The notes under the pieces were generated by a model, which saw nothing but the letters and a program-made list of their open reading frames with translations, did no database searches and was not told where the DNA came from. Shown piece after piece: positions 47,767 through 57,564 of a DNA stretch of 64,000 nucleotides. Position 1 is the first letter of the stretch. Each line of letters starts with the position of its first letter. Source of the stretch: Brevundimonas vitisensis (GTDB taxonomy: Bacteria; Pseudomonadota; Alphaproteobacteria; Caulobacterales; Caulobacteraceae); contig NZ_CP067977.1 of assembly GCF_016656965.1 (NCBI RefSeq), positions 310,001-374,000 of the forward strand, written 5' to 3'. The translations under genes were made by a program, and so were the position numbers.

Positions 47767-48899
47767 TGCACCTCGTAGCCAACCAAACCGACAGCCCCAT
47801 CAGTCCGATCGAGGACATTCTGGAGGATGCCCGCAATGGGCGTCCCTACATCCTGGTGGATGCGGAAGACCGAGAGAACGAGGGTGACGTCATCATCCCG
47901 GCGCAGTTCGCGACGCCGGACCAGATCAACTTCATGGCCAAGCACGCGAGGGGCCTGATCTGCTTGGCCATCACGGCCGAGCGGGCGCGCAAGCTGCGCC
48001 TGCCGCCGATGGCCGCTGACAATCGCGAAAGCATGGGCACCGCCTTCACCGTCTCGATCGAGGCAAAAGAAGGCGTGACGACGGGGATCAGTGCGGCGGA
48101 TCGGGCGCGCACGGTCCAGGTCGCCTCCGACCCGACGAAGGGCGCCGACGACATCGTCTCGCCCGGACACGTTTTTCCGCTGGTGGCACGCGACGGTGGG
48201 GTGCTGGTCCGTACTGGCCATACCGAGGCGGCGGTCGACATCAGCCGCATGGCCGGACTGACGCCCGCCGGCGTGATCTGCGAGATCATGAACGACGACG
48301 GCACCATGGCGCGGATGCCCGACCTGGTTGCGTTTGCTCAGCTGCACGGGCTGAAGATCGGCACGATTGCCGACCTGATCGCCTATCGCCGCCGGACCGA
48401 GAAATTCGTCGAGCGGGTGATGGACACCCCCTTCGCCAGCGTCCACGGCGGCCCGTTCCGCATGATGCTGTACCGGAACACGATCGAGGGGGCCGAGCAC
48501 GTCGCCCTGGTCCATGGCCGGATCGATCCGAACAAGCCGACACTGGTGCGAATGCATCAGGTGGACTTCGCCGCCGACCTGCTGGGCCATGTCGAGGACC
48601 GGCAGGACTATGTGCCCAAGGCGCTGAAGGCCATTACGGACCACCCGGGAGCCGGGGTCGTGGTCTTCCTGCGCGATCCTGCGCTGCAGGGTCTGGCCGA
48701 GCGGCTGGCCGGGTCGGATAAGCCGTCGGCTGTCGACCGGTCGCTGAAGGCATACGGTGTCGGGGCGCAGATCCTGCTGGACCTTGGCGTACGCGACATG
48801 ATCGTGATGAGTTCGACCCGGCCTTCGCCGACCGCACTGGAAGGCTATGGCCTGCGGATCGTCGGATGGCGTGACATGGATGGAGCAGACCAATCCTGA
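47766..48899 (+). CDS. ribB: DHBP synthase with degenerate GTP cyclohydrolase II-like domain (RibBX type)
   Basis: 377 residues. The N-terminal half (about 1-205) is 3,4-dihydroxy-2-butanone 4-phosphate synthase with the acidic-loop [15 protein letters not shown] and the catalytic [16 protein letters not shown]. The C-terminal half has the outline of GTP cyclohydrolase II but the zinc cysteines of the ECLTGDVFGSLRCDCG loop are gone (the site reads [19 protein letters not shown]), and RQEGRGIGL is replaced by LRDPALQGL. This matches the RibBX variant known in Proteobacteria, where domain X lacks activity. GTP cyclohydrolase II must lie elsewhere. Stop and ribH start overlap (CTGA). Confidence 0.88.
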   Translation: MHLVANQTDSPISPIEDILEDARNGRPYILVDAEDRENEGDVIIPAQFATPDQINFMAKHARGLICLAITAERARKLRLPPMAADNRESMGTAFTVSIEAKEGVTTGISAADRARTVQVASDPTKGADDIVSPGHVFPLVARDGGVLVRTGHTEAAVDISRMAGLTPAGVICEIMNDDGTMARMPDLVAFAQLHGLKIGTIADLIAYRRRTEKFVERVMDTPFASVHGGPFRMMLYRNTIEGAEHVALVHGRIDPNKPTLVRMHQVDFAADLLGHVEDRQDYVPKALKAITDHPGAGVVVFLRDPALQGLAERLAGSDKPSAVDRSLKAYGVGAQILLDLGVRDMIVMSSTRPSPTALEGYGLRIVGWRDMDGADQS

Positions 48900-49357
48900 A
48901 CGAAGCCCCCCGCGTCCTGATTGTCGAGGCGCGTTTCTATGACGACCTGGCCGACGCCCTGCTTGAGGGTGCGACCGATGCCCTGCGCGCTATGGGGGCG
49001 GTGTTCGACGTCGTCACCGTGCCGGGTGCGCTGGAAGTGCCGCCCGCCATTGCCTTGGCTGAAGAGGCCGGGCGCTATCCAACCGCCCCGCGCTATGACG
49101 GCTATGTCGCCCTCGGCTGCGTGATCCGCGGCGAGACCTATCATTTCGAGATCGTGTCGGATCAGTCCGCGGCCGGGATCATGGATCTCGGAATCAAGGG
49201 ACTGGCCATTGGCAACGGCATCCTGACCGTCGAGGACGAGGATCAGGCCTGGGCCCGAGCGCGGCTCAGCGAGGGGGACAAGGGCGGTGGCGCGGCCCGC
49301 GCCTGCCTCGATCTGATTGCATTGCGACGCCGACTTCGCCTAGGCCTCGGCGGATGA
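48896..49357 (+). CDS. ribH: Lumazine synthase RibH with a CTG start
   Basis: Makes lumazine from the ribityl-uracil and butanone phosphate; forms icosahedral shells. In this frame no ATG, GTG or TTG exists between an in-frame stop at 48872 and 48992, yet the conserved first strand and helix are present: [20 protein letters not shown]. The only credible start is CTG at 48896, overlapping the ribB stop as CTGA, with GGAG 10 bases before it. This gives 153 residues, the normal length. Starting at 48992 would delete the EARFY substrate-contact segment. The rest, including [11 protein letters not shown] and [14 protein letters not shown], is normal. Confidence 0.85.
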   Translation: MNEAPRVLIVEARFYDDLADALLEGATDALRAMGAVFDVVTVPGALEVPPAIALAEEAGRYPTAPRYDGYVALGCVIRGETYHFEIVSDQSAAGIMDLGIKGLAIGNGILTVEDEDQAWARARLSEGDKGGGAARACLDLIALRRRLRLGLGG

Positions 49358-49881
49358 CAGAACCGAACAGCATCCAATCCGTCCTGTTGCAGCTCGCCGA
49401 GGCCGAAAAGGCGCGCGCGGAACCGCAATTGACCAGCCGCCAGCGGCGAGCCCGGACCGTGGCGCGCCTGGCGGCCGTCCAGGCGCTCTATCAGATGGAG
49501 CTGGCGGGCGAGGGCGTGGAAACCGTCATCACCGAATTCTCCAACTACCGGTTTGATGCCGACATCGAAGGCGAGCCTTTGGCCGAGGCCGACGAGGCCT
49601 GGTTCGGCGACATCGTGCGCGGGGTCATCGAGGGCCAGCGGGAGATCGATGCGGCCATCAAGGCGCGACTGGCCTCCGGCTGGCGGCTGGAGCGGCTCGA
49701 CGCCACCCTGCGGGCTTTGTTGCGGAGCGGGGCCTGGGAACTGGCGCACAAGCCTGAGGTCCCGCTGGAGATCGTCATCGACGAGTATGTCGAACTGGCA
49801 AAGGCCTTCTTCGACGCGGCAGAAGCTCGCTTCGTCAATGCGGCCCTGGACGGTGTCGCCCGCGACGTGCGCCCGGCCTGA
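49354..49881 (+). CDS. nusB: Transcription antitermination factor NusB
   Basis: 175 residues, helical, with the NusB pattern: [106 protein letters not shown]. It helps form rRNA antitermination complexes with NusE. ATG overlaps the ribH stop and the TGA overlaps the thiL start, so it is a tightly coupled middle gene. The nusB-after-ribH arrangement is common in proteobacteria. Confidence 0.95.
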   Translation: MTEPNSIQSVLLQLAEAEKARAEPQLTSRQRRARTVARLAAVQALYQMELAGEGVETVITEFSNYRFDADIEGEPLAEADEAWFGDIVRGVIEGQREIDAAIKARLASGWRLERLDATLRALLRSGAWELAHKPEVPLEIVIDEYVELAKAFFDAAEARFVNAALDGVARDVRPA

Positions 49882-50870
49882 TGGCCGCCTTGGATGCCGC
49901 CGGCGAGTTCGAAACGATCGCGCGGCTGCTGCGTCCGCTGGCCCATCCCGACTATGCGCGGAACCTCGCCGACGATGTCGCGGTGCTTCCCTTCCGGGCA
50001 GGCTATGACCTCGTCCTAACCAAGGACGCGATCGTCGAGGGTGTGCATTTTCTCCCCGACGACCCGCTGGAGACGGTCGCGCAGAAACTGCTGCGGGTGA
50101 ATCTGTCGGACCTGGCGGCCAAGGGGGCCGAGCCGTTTGGATATCTTCTGGCCTGCCATTGGTCGCCGCGCTGCGGCTGGCCGGAGCGGGAGGCCTTCGC
50201 CGCTGGGCTGAAGGCTGATCAGGGCTCGTTTGGTATTCACCTGCTGGGCGGGGACACCGTGGCGACGCCGGGGCCGGCGTCATTCTCTATCACCATGCTG
50301 GGCTGGGTACCCAAGGGCCGGGCTGTGAGCCGGGCGGGCGCAAGACCGGGCGACCTGGTCTTCGTGACGGGCACGATCGGCGACGGCTGGCTGGGCCTTC
50401 AGGCCGCGCGCGGGCTGCTGACCCTGGAGCCCGAGCGGATTGCGGCTCTGGTCGCCCACTATCGCACGCCGATGCCTCGCGTGGTGTTTGCCGGTACGGT
50501 CCGTGATCTGGCGACCGCCTCCGTCGATGTGTCCGATGGTCTGGTGGCCGATCTTGGGCATGTGGCGGCGGCGAGCGGGGTCGGGATCGAGATCGACCTG
50601 GAGCGCATTCCCGTGTCGGCCGCAGGGCAGGCGTGGCTGGATGGGCGCGTCGATCTGGAAGCGGCCTTGGAACAGCTTTGTACGGGCGGCGACGACTATG
50701 AAATCGCCCTGACCGTCCGCCCGAGCGACGAAGCGGCTCTGCGCCGCGAAGCTGACCGTCGGCATCTGCGTGTCAGCCAGATCGGCCGCGTGGCAGCCGG
50801 GCAGGGGGTCACAGCCCGTTTGGCCGGCAGGCCCATCGAAATCCGCAAGAACGGCTGGACGCACGACTGA
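49881..50870 (+). CDS. thiL: Thiamine-monophosphate kinase
   Basis: Phosphorylates thiamine monophosphate to the active pyrophosphate. 329 residues: FETIARLLRPLA, DDVAVLP (metal-binding Asp pair), LVLTKDAIVEGVHFLPDDP, GGDTVATPGPASFSITMLGWVPKG, ASVDVSDGLVADLGHVAAASG, and GGDDYEIALTV. All family elements are in order. The ATG overlaps the nusB stop. Normal length. Confidence 0.95.
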   Translation: MAALDAAGEFETIARLLRPLAHPDYARNLADDVAVLPFRAGYDLVLTKDAIVEGVHFLPDDPLETVAQKLLRVNLSDLAAKGAEPFGYLLACHWSPRCGWPEREAFAAGLKADQGSFGIHLLGGDTVATPGPASFSITMLGWVPKGRAVSRAGARPGDLVFVTGTIGDGWLGLQAARGLLTLEPERIAALVAHYRTPMPRVVFAGTVRDLATASVDVSDGLVADLGHVAAASGVGIEIDLERIPVSAAGQAWLDGRVDLEAALEQLCTGGDDYEIALTVRPSDEAALRREADRRHLRVSQIGRVAAGQGVTARLAGRPIEIRKNGWTHD

Positions 50871-50913
50871 ACCCTGCAACGGTTTGCTAACCGTGATCGG
50901 CCAAGCTTCGGCC

Positions 50914-51333
50914 ATGGATCGCAGACAGATCATCGCCACCGGTGCCGCCTCCCTGGGGGTAGCCTGTGCCGGGCCTTCCCTGGCCGGCGAGGAGGAGTCC
51001 GGCGGGGCGACGGTAAACCTCTCGGGCGTGGGGTTGCCGGTCATCACCGAAGGCCGTGTGCGGAACTATGTCTTTGTCGCCTTGCGGCTTCATTTGGGCT
51101 CGGGTGCCTCGGCCGAAGTGGTCCGCACCAAGGAGGCGTGGTTCCGCGATGCCCTGGTCAAGGCCGCTCACCGAACGCCTTTCGTTGTGCCCGGCGACTG
51201 GACCCGGCTGGATGCCAATGCCCTTTCGGCTAGTCTGATGCGGTCAGCGGCGGGCATCGCCGGACGCGGCGCGATCGCCCGCGTCGAGGTGGTCTCTCAA
51301 GCTCCGCGGCGGCGGACGGGGCTGCCCGCCTGA
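50914..51333 (+). CDS. Small exported protein with Tat-like signal, unrecognised
   Basis: 139 residues beginning MDRRQIIATGAASLGVACAG, an Arg-Arg signal-like N-terminus followed by a moderately hydrophobic stretch and cleavage-like SLAGEE. The mature part (VRNYVFVALRLHLGSGASAEVVRTKEAWFRDALVKAAHRTPF) has a membrane/flagellar FliL-like flavour, but I would not assign it. Proteins of this look are usually labelled Tat-pathway signal domain protein. It lies 43 bases after thiL and before hppA. Confidence 0.6.
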   Translation: MDRRQIIATGAASLGVACAGPSLAGEEESGGATVNLSGVGLPVITEGRVRNYVFVALRLHLGSGASAEVVRTKEAWFRDALVKAAHRTPFVVPGDWTRLDANALSASLMRSAAGIAGRGAIARVEVVSQAPRRRTGLPA

Positions 51334-51502
51334 TAGCGATGTGTTGCGTATAACCCTGTGATGCGGCACGGTTCCCGTTAATTCCCGACGGGTGCACGGT
51401 GTGCAGCCGCAATGTGCGCGGGGGGGACCGAAGGCGGACAGAGGCAAACATGCCCACCGCCCCACCGGGCCGCGCTCCATAAGCATAGGGTTTGGAAACA
51501 CC

Positions 51503-53647
51503 ATGATTGACTATCTGTGGCTGGTCATAGCCGCAGGCGCGCTGGGGGTCCTTTATGGACTCGTACAGACCGCCTCGCTGATGAAGGCCGACGCCGGAAA
51601 CGAAAAGATGCGGGAGATCGCGGCCGCGATCCAGGAGGGGGCCTCCGCCTATCTCGCCCGCCAATACACCACCATCGCCGTGGTCGGCGTGGTCATCCTG
51701 ATCGCAGCCTACTTTCTGATTGGCCCCTATGCTGCAGCCGGCTTTGCCGTCGGTGCGGTTCTGTCGGGCGCCGCTGGTTATGCCGGCATGCTGATTTCAG
51801 TCCGGGCCAACGTCCGCACGGCTCAGGCCGCCTCGATCAGCCTGGCCAAAGGTCTGGACCTGGCCTTCCGCTCGGGCGCGATCACCGGGATGTTCGTCGC
51901 AGGCGGGGCCCTGTTGGGCGTCGCGGGCTATTACGCCGTCCTGACGCAAGGCATGGGGCTGGAGGCTACCAGCCGTGAAGTCATCGATGGCCTGGTCGCC
52001 CTGGGCTTTGGGGCGTCCCTGATCTCCATCTTCGCCCGGCTTGGCGGGGGCATCTTCACCAAAGGCGCCGACGTGGGCGGCGACATGGTGGGCAAGGTCG
52101 AGGCCGGCATCCCCGAGGATGATCCGCGCAATGCCGCCACCATCGCGGACAATGTCGGCGACAATGTCGGCGACTGTGCGGGCATGGCCGCCGACCTGTT
52201 CGAGACCTATGCGGTGACCACGGTCGCGACCATGGTCCTGGCCGCCATCTTCTTCCGCGGGCCGTTCGCCGAGACCATGATGCTGCTGCCGCTGGCCATC
52301 TGCGCGGTCTGTATCGTGACCTCGATCCTCGGCTCCTTCTTCGTGCGCCTGGGCAAGAGCCAGAACATCATGGGGGCCCTGTATCAGGGTCTGATCGTGA
52401 CGGGGGTGCTGTCCATCGTCGCGCTGTATTTCGTCGTCGACAACATGGTCGAGGCGGCGGTGACGACGAACGGCGGTCTGGTCATCGAGCCGATGCAGTT
52501 GTTCTGGTCCGGCGTTGTCGGCCTGGCGGTCACGGCCGCCATCGTGGTCATCACCGAATTCTATACCGGTACCGGGTTCCGCCCCGTAAAGTCGGTGGCC
52601 AATGCTTCGGTCTCGGGGCACGGGACCAATGTGATCCAGGGTCTGGCCGTTTCGCTGGAGTCCACCGCCCTGCCGGCACTGACGATCATCATCGGCATCG
52701 TGGCCACCTATCAGATGGCCGGACTGTTCGGGATCGCCATTGCCACCACCACCATGCTGGGCGTGGCAGGCATGATCGTGGCGCTGGACGCCTTCGGGCC
52801 CGTAACCGACAATGCCGGCGGCATCGCCGAAATGGCGGGCCTGCCGGCCGATGTGCGCCACTCGACCGACGCCCTGGACGCGGTGGGCAACACCACCAAG
52901 GCCGTCACCAAGGGCTATGCCATCGGGTCTGCGGGCCTGGGGGCCCTGGTCCTTTTCGCCGCCTATACCGAAGACCTGAAGTATTTCGTGGCTGAGGCGG
53001 CCCCCGGCAGCTTCTTTGCCGGCATGGGTTCGGTCGATTTCGCCCTGACCAACCCGTATGTCATCGTCGGCCTGCTCTTCGGGGGGCTGCTGCCCTTCCT
53101 GTTCGGGGGCATGTCGATGATGGCGGTGGGCCGCGCGGCCGAGTCCGTCGTGGCCGAGGTGCGTCGTCAGTTCCGCGAAAACCCCGGCATCATGACCTAT
53201 GAGGTCAAGCCTGAGTACGGCCGTGCCGTCGACATCCTGACCAAGGCGGCCATCAAGGAAATGATCGTGCCGTCTCTGCTGCCGGTGCTGTCGCCGATCG
53301 TGCTGTTCGTAGCCGTGCTGGCGATCTCGGACAAGGCTACGGCCTTTGCCGCCCTGGGTGCCATGCTGATGGGCGTGATCGTCACGGGCCTGTTTGTTGC
53401 CGTGTCCATGACGTCGGGCGGCGGTGCCTGGGACAATGCCAAGAAGCTGATCGAAGAGGGCTATACCGACAAGAACGGCGTGGTCCACGGCAAGGGCTCA
53501 GAGGCGCACAAGGCTGCCGTTACCGGCGACACCGTCGGAGATCCCTACAAGGATACCAGCGGTCCGGCCGTGAACCCGATGATCAAGATCACCAACATTG
53601 TGGCGCTCCTGCTGCTGGCGGTGTTGGCCAGCGGAACGATCGGCTAA
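51503..53647 (+). CDS. hppA: K+-independent proton-pumping membrane pyrophosphatase
   Basis: Integral-membrane enzyme coupling pyrophosphate hydrolysis to H+ export. 714 residues with about 16 membrane segments, the substrate loops [24 protein letters not shown] and [19 protein letters not shown], and the loop [10 protein letters not shown]: lysine after GNTT marks the K+-independent subclass. The start at 51503 gives the family start [19 protein letters not shown]; an extension from 51392 has no hydrophobic content. A strong terminator follows. The 169 bases upstream should hold the promoter. Confidence 0.95.
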   Translation: MIDYLWLVIAAGALGVLYGLVQTASLMKADAGNEKMREIAAAIQEGASAYLARQYTTIAVVGVVILIAAYFLIGPYAAAGFAVGAVLSGAAGYAGMLISVRANVRTAQAASISLAKGLDLAFRSGAITGMFVAGGALLGVAGYYAVLTQGMGLEATSREVIDGLVALGFGASLISIFARLGGGIFTKGADVGGDMVGKVEAGIPEDDPRNAATIADNVGDNVGDCAGMAADLFETYAVTTVATMVLAAIFFRGPFAETMMLLPLAICAVCIVTSILGSFFVRLGKSQNIMGALYQGLIVTGVLSIVALYFVVDNMVEAAVTTNGGLVIEPMQLFWSGVVGLAVTAAIVVITEFYTGTGFRPVKSVANASVSGHGTNVIQGLAVSLESTALPALTIIIGIVATYQMAGLFGIAIATTTMLGVAGMIVALDAFGPVTDNAGGIAEMAGLPADVRHSTDALDAVGNTTKAVTKGYAIGSAGLGALVLFAAYTEDLKYFVAEAAPGSFFAGMGSVDFALTNPYVIVGLLFGGLLPFLFGGMSMMAVGRAAESVVAEVRRQFRENPGIMTYEVKPEYGRAVDILTKAAIKEMIVPSLLPVLSPIVLFVAVLAISDKATAFAALGAMLMGVIVTGLFVAVSMTSGGGAWDNAKKLIEEGYTDKNGVVHGKGSEAHKAAVTGDTVGDPYKDTSGPAVNPMIKITNIVALLLLAVLASGTIG

Positions 53648-53669
53648 TCGCCTTAGACCCTAAAACAGA

Positions 53670-53700
53670 AGCCCCGGAGAGCGATCTCCGGGGCTTTTCT
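53670..53700. terminator. Bidirectional terminator between hppA and bamE
   Basis: AGCCCCGGAGA, loop GCGA, TCTCCGGGGCT, followed by TTTCT on the plus strand, with an A-rich stretch before the stem for the minus-strand direction. Serves both hppA and bamE. Confidence 0.85.
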
Positions 53701-53725
53701 TTGGGCGCGAGCAGAGCGCGGTCGG

Positions 53726-54208
53726 CTAGTCCGGGCGACGCTGGCCGGGGACGTCGTCTTCGCGGGGCAGCTGACCGCGTCCGACGTTGCCCAGCAGTTG
53801 CTCCAGAACGGTAAGCTCACGTCCGCGCGTCGGCGTTTCGCGGCGGTTCATGGCCAGCTCCTGACCGTCCTCCAGACCCAGGGTCCGGACGGAGGCCACC
53901 TGATCGGCCTCATTGAAGGTGATCTCGGTCACGCTGCGCTGCGACACCTGCGGCGCGTTGAAGGTGTATTTTTCCGTCGTCTGGCTGAAGTAGTACCAGA
54001 TGGTGTCGGATTCGAAGGTCGAGGTGGTCGATGGCGAGCCGAGGCGGGCCAGGACCGTCGCCTTGGTATCGGTGCCCGCGACGATGTCGGTCGGCTTCAC
54101 ATCCACCGACTGAAAGCCGTTCACGCCGATGATGGGCGCACAAGCCGCCGTTGCGCCCATCAGGGCAGCCAGCGCGGCGGCGGCGAGGAATGGCTTCATA
54201 CGGGTCAT
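53726..54208 (-). CDS. bamE: Outer-membrane assembly lipoprotein BamE (SmpA/OmlA)
   Basis: Component of the beta-barrel assembly machine. From the ATG at 54208 it has 160 residues with a lipoprotein signal (AAAALAALMGATAAC) and then the BamE fold: VKPTDIVAGTDTKATVLARLGSPSTTSTFESDTIWYYFSQTTEKY. The C-terminus is a hydrophilic Arg/Pro-rich tail, longer than in E. coli. A TTG at 54232 would extend the signal by charged residues and is rejected. It converges on the hppA terminator and is divergent from the CBP3-like gene. Confidence 0.88.
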   Translation of the reverse strand: MTRMKPFLAAAALAALMGATAACAPIIGVNGFQSVDVKPTDIVAGTDTKATVLARLGSPSTTSTFESDTIWYYFSQTTEKYTFNAPQVSQRSVTEITFNEADQVASVRTLGLEDGQELAMNRRETPTRGRELTVLEQLLGNVGRGQLPREDDVPGQRRPD

Positions 54209-54298
54209 TTTGCGGCGCCTGGACGAGAACAAGGTCTTTGACCTAACCGGACACGCGTCCTAGTTCAACGGCGCGGCGGAAAAGGGGCCGTTGAACCG

Positions 54299-54826
54299 AT
54301 GATCAGAAATCCATTCAGAACGCCTCCGGAAATCCGGCTTGCTCCGACCTTATACGCTCGGGCGGTGGATCAGGCGCGTGACACAGCGTTCTACCAGGTG
54401 CTGGGGGTCGATGATCGGATCGATGCCCGTTTCGAACTCTACACCCTGCATGTGCTCCTGCTGGTGATGCGACTGCGGGACGAGGGCGAGCGGGGGGCCG
54501 AGGCGTCACAGGCCCTGTTCAACGTCTATGTCTCGGCCCTGGACGATGCGCTGCGCGAACTGGGCGTGGGCGACCTGGCCGTCTCCAAGAAGATGCGCAA
54601 GCTGGGCGAAGCGCTCTATGGGCGGATGAAGACCTATGAGGCCGCTCTGCGCGCCGAGGACGAGGGGGCCCTGAGCCAGGCCTTGGCGCGCAATGTCTTC
54701 GAAAGCGAAGATCCCGAAATCGGCACGGCCCTGATGCGTTATGTGGTCAACAGCCGTGCCCGGCTGGCAGCCCAGCCCTACAAGGCACTTTGCGAACGCC
54801 CCGACTGGGCAGAGGTGACGGCATGA
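54299..54826 (+). CDS. Ubiquinol-cytochrome c chaperone (CBP3-like)
   Basis: 175 residues of the CBP3/ubiquinol-cytochrome c chaperone domain, which in mitochondria helps assemble the cytochrome bc1 complex. Pattern: LYARAVDQARDTAFYQVLGVDDRIDARFELYTLHVLLLVMRLRDEGERGAEASQALFNVYVSALDDALRELGVGDLAVSKKMRKLGEALYGRMKTY. Cytoplasmic, no signal. The ATGA overlap at 54823-54826 couples it to yceD, as is frequent in alphaproteobacteria. Confidence 0.9.
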   Translation: MIRNPFRTPPEIRLAPTLYARAVDQARDTAFYQVLGVDDRIDARFELYTLHVLLLVMRLRDEGERGAEASQALFNVYVSALDDALRELGVGDLAVSKKMRKLGEALYGRMKTYEAALRAEDEGALSQALARNVFESEDPEIGTALMRYVVNSRARLAAQPYKALCERPDWAEVTA

Positions 54827-55347
54827 TCGAGTCCATTCCCTTGCCGTACAGCGAGCCCGTACGGCTGAATCAAGTGCCGGGCGGACTGTCGCGTCGTCTG
54901 GAGCCGGACGAGGCAGCGCGAAACCGGATCGCCAAGGCGCTTGATCTGGCATCGCTGGATTCGTTCACCGCTGACGTATCATTGCGTCCGATCGACGATG
55001 CCTGGATCCTGCAAGGGCGGATCACGGCGCGGGCCGTGCAGACCTGTGGCCTGACGCTGGAGCCGCTGCCGGTCGAAATCGACCGGGATTTCAAACTGCG
55101 GCTTTCAGAGGCGGTGGATGCTGACCCGGAAGAGGTGGATGTGCACCTGGATGACGACACACCCGACCTGATCGAGGACGGGCGAATCGACCTGGGCCAG
55201 TATGCCGTCGAACAGCTTGCCCTGTCGCTCGATCCTTTCCCGCGCAAGCCGGGTGCCGAATTCGTGCCGCCCGAGCCGCCGGCCGATATCTCGCCCTTTG
55301 CTGTGCTGAAGGCCTTCAAAGCGCCCGATCCGAAGGATCAAGGTTGA
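54823..55347 (+). CDS. yceD: YceD (DUF177) family protein
   Basis: 174 residues of the DUF177/YceD family, linked in bacteria to 23S rRNA accumulation and found next to rpmF-plsX-fabH. Markers: SLRPIDDAWILQGRITARAVQTCGLTLEPLP (Cys in the family's conserved C-x-x-x-L block), VDADPEEVDVHLDDDTPDLIEDGRIDLGQYAVEQLALSLDPFPRKPGAEF. rpmF, usually directly downstream, is not here: plsX follows after 96 bases. Confidence 0.9.
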   Translation: MIESIPLPYSEPVRLNQVPGGLSRRLEPDEAARNRIAKALDLASLDSFTADVSLRPIDDAWILQGRITARAVQTCGLTLEPLPVEIDRDFKLRLSEAVDADPEEVDVHLDDDTPDLIEDGRIDLGQYAVEQLALSLDPFPRKPGAEFVPPEPPADISPFAVLKAFKAPDPKDQG

Positions 55348-55443
55348 CGCAGGGGCGGTGCGGTTGCATCCCCCCGTCGGGGCGGTATCGTCCCATGTGC
55401 TGAAGCGCGGCTTCGACAGGGAGCGCGCGGGAGTCCGAGCCGC

Positions 55444-56511
55444 TTGCCAACCCCTATCCTGATTTCCCTTGATGCCATGGGCGGTGACCATGGTCCCCCT
55501 GTCGTGGTCGGCGGGGTGCGCGACTATATTCGCCGCCACGGCGGTGAGGGCGTTCGCTTTCTGCTGCATGGTGACGAAACGGCGATCGCGGCGGAGGCCG
55601 CGCGCCTGAGGCTGGACGCTCAGGTCTTCGAAATCCGTCATACCGACAAGGTCGTGGCCATGGACGAAAAGCCTGCCCAGGCGATGCGCCGGGGCAAGGG
55701 CTCAAGCCTGTGGAATGCACTGGAGGCGGTAAAGGCCGGCGAGGCCCACGCCGTGGTTTCGGCCGGCAATACCGGTGCCCTGATGGCGATCTCCAAGCTG
55801 GTGCTTCGGATGGCGGCCCAGGGTCTGGAACGCCCGGCTATCGTGGCCAGCTGGCCCACATTGCGCGGCGTCACGGCTGTGCTGGACGTGGGCGCCAATA
55901 TCGATTGCGACGCCGAACAGCTGCTGGAATTCGCCATCATGGGCGAAGCGTTTCATGCGGCGGTCCACGGCGTGGACAAGCCGACGATCGGTCTGCTGAA
56001 CGTCGGGTCCGAAGAAATGAAGGGCCATGAAGAGGTCCGCGAGGCGGGCCGTTTGCTGCGGGCCAACACCCTGGGGCTGGACTACCACGGCTTCGTCGAG
56101 GGCGACGACATCGCCAAGGGGACGGTTGATGTGGTGGTCACCGACGGTTTCACCGGCAACATCGCCCTGAAGACAGCCGAAGGCACGGCCCGCTTCATTT
56201 CAGCGATCCTGAAGGAAGCGCTGACCTCGGGTATCCAGGCCAAGGTCGGGGCCCTGATCGCCCTGCCGGCGCTGAAGACCATGCGCTCGCGGATCGACCC
56301 CAGCGCCATCAACGGCGGTCCTTTGCTGGGCCTGAACGGCATTGTCGTGAAGAGCCATGGCGGTGCGACCGCCAAGGGATTCGGCAATGCGATCCGCATC
56401 GCCGTCGACCTGGCTCGCAGCGACTACATGGCCAAGGTCTCGGCCAACCTCGGCCGACTGGACCAGATGATCCAGTCCGCCGCCACGCCCCCGCCGGAGT
56501 CCGTTTCGTGA
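55444..56511 (+). CDS. plsX: Phosphate acyltransferase PlsX, TTG start
   Basis: Converts acyl-ACP to acyl-phosphate for phospholipid synthesis. 355 residues: PTPILISLDAMGGDHGP (family start), FEIRHTDKVVAMDEKPAQAMRRGKGSSL, VSAGNTGALMAISKLVLR, LLNVGSEEMKGHEEVREAG, KSHGGATAKGFGNAI. No in-frame ATG or GTG lies in the preceding region, and GGGAG occurs 10-13 bases upstream, so TTG at 55444 is the start. Its stop overlaps fabH GTG. Full length. Confidence 0.92.
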   Translation: MPTPILISLDAMGGDHGPPVVVGGVRDYIRRHGGEGVRFLLHGDETAIAAEAARLRLDAQVFEIRHTDKVVAMDEKPAQAMRRGKGSSLWNALEAVKAGEAHAVVSAGNTGALMAISKLVLRMAAQGLERPAIVASWPTLRGVTAVLDVGANIDCDAEQLLEFAIMGEAFHAAVHGVDKPTIGLLNVGSEEMKGHEEVREAGRLLRANTLGLDYHGFVEGDDIAKGTVDVVVTDGFTGNIALKTAEGTARFISAILKEALTSGIQAKVGALIALPALKTMRSRIDPSAINGGPLLGLNGIVVKSHGGATAKGFGNAIRIAVDLARSDYMAKVSANLGRLDQMIQSAATPPPESVS

Positions 56512-57485
56512 GTGTCACCCGCAGCGTCGTTACTGGCGTCGGATCCTTCCTGCCCGACCAGATCGTCACCAATGCCGATCTGGCCCAGATCGTTGATACC
56601 TCGGACGAATGGATCATAGAGCGGACCGGCATCCGTCAGCGCCACCGGGCGCGAGAGGACCAGCCGACCAGCGATCTGGCCACTGAGGCCGCGCGCCGGG
56701 CCCTGGCGGCTGCCGGTCGCGACCCCTCCGAAGTCGATCTGATCATCGTGGCAACGACGACGCCGGACATGACCTTTCCGGCCACGGCTTCGATCGTGCA
56801 GCGCAAGCTGGGCACGCCGGTCTGCATCGCCTTTGATGTCCAGGCGGTCTGTTCCGGCTTTGTCTATGCGGTCAGCGTAGCCGATGGCTTCGTGTCGCGA
56901 GGCATGGCCAAATGCGCCGTTGTCATCGGGGCCGAGGAAATGACCCGGCTGATGGACTGGACCGACCGGACGACCTGCGTGCTGTTCGGCGACGGTGCCG
57001 GGGCCGTGGTCATGGAACCGGGAGAGGGGCAGGGGACGCCACAGGACAGGGGCCTGCTGGGCTTTGCGCTGCGTTGCGACGGCACCAAGACAGACCTGCT
57101 CTATGTCGACGGCGGCCCGGCCACGACCGGTCAGGTCGGGCATCTGCGGATGGCGGGCAATCAGGTGTTCCGCCACGCCGTCGTGAATATTGCCGAGGCG
57201 ATCACCGCTGCCTGCGCCGCCGCAGACATCAGTGTGGCCGACGTCGACTGGTTCGTTCCCCACCAGGCCAATCAGCGGATCATCAAGGGCGTCGGCGACC
57301 GTCTGGGGCTGGACGAGAACAAGGTCATCTCGACCGTCGCCATCCACGCCAATACCTCGGCCGCCTCGATACCGCTGGCACTGGATACCGCCATCCAGGA
57401 CGGGCGAATCAAGCGCGGCGACCTGGTTTTGCTCGAGGCCATGGGCGGCGGGCTGACCTGGGGTGCCTGCGCACTTCGCCTATAA
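56508..57485 (+). CDS. fabH: 3-Oxoacyl-ACP synthase III (FabH)
   Basis: Starts fatty acid chains by condensing acetyl-CoA with malonyl-ACP. 325 residues from GTG with the catalytic triad: Cys115 in AVCSGFVYAV, His in VPHQANQRI, Asn in HANTSAASIPLAL. Thiolase-fold dimer interface DRTTCVLFGDGAGAVV is present. Stop is followed by ihfA after an 79-base space that holds no other gene. Coupled to plsX. Confidence 0.95.
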   Translation: MSVTRSVVTGVGSFLPDQIVTNADLAQIVDTSDEWIIERTGIRQRHRAREDQPTSDLATEAARRALAAAGRDPSEVDLIIVATTTPDMTFPATASIVQRKLGTPVCIAFDVQAVCSGFVYAVSVADGFVSRGMAKCAVVIGAEEMTRLMDWTDRTTCVLFGDGAGAVVMEPGEGQGTPQDRGLLGFALRCDGTKTDLLYVDGGPATTGQVGHLRMAGNQVFRHAVVNIAEAITAACAAADISVADVDWFVPHQANQRIIKGVGDRLGLDENKVISTVAIHANTSAASIPLALDTAIQDGRIKRGDLVLLEAMGGGLTWGACALRL

Positions 57486-57564
57486 GGCGCATTTCTGTCC
57501 TTTCCATTTGTCCGGGCTTGGCCTTTTATGGACGGGGATAGGGACTGCACGCGGGAGCGGACAC

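Noticed and set aside
48992..49357. ribH start at the first ATG
   Set aside because: It deletes the conserved EARFY strand and helix, giving a protein of about 121 residues that could not form the fold.
51797..53488. 563-codon minus-strand frame opposite hppA
   Set aside because: Histidine/arginine-rich antisense translation without domain content; hppA is certain.
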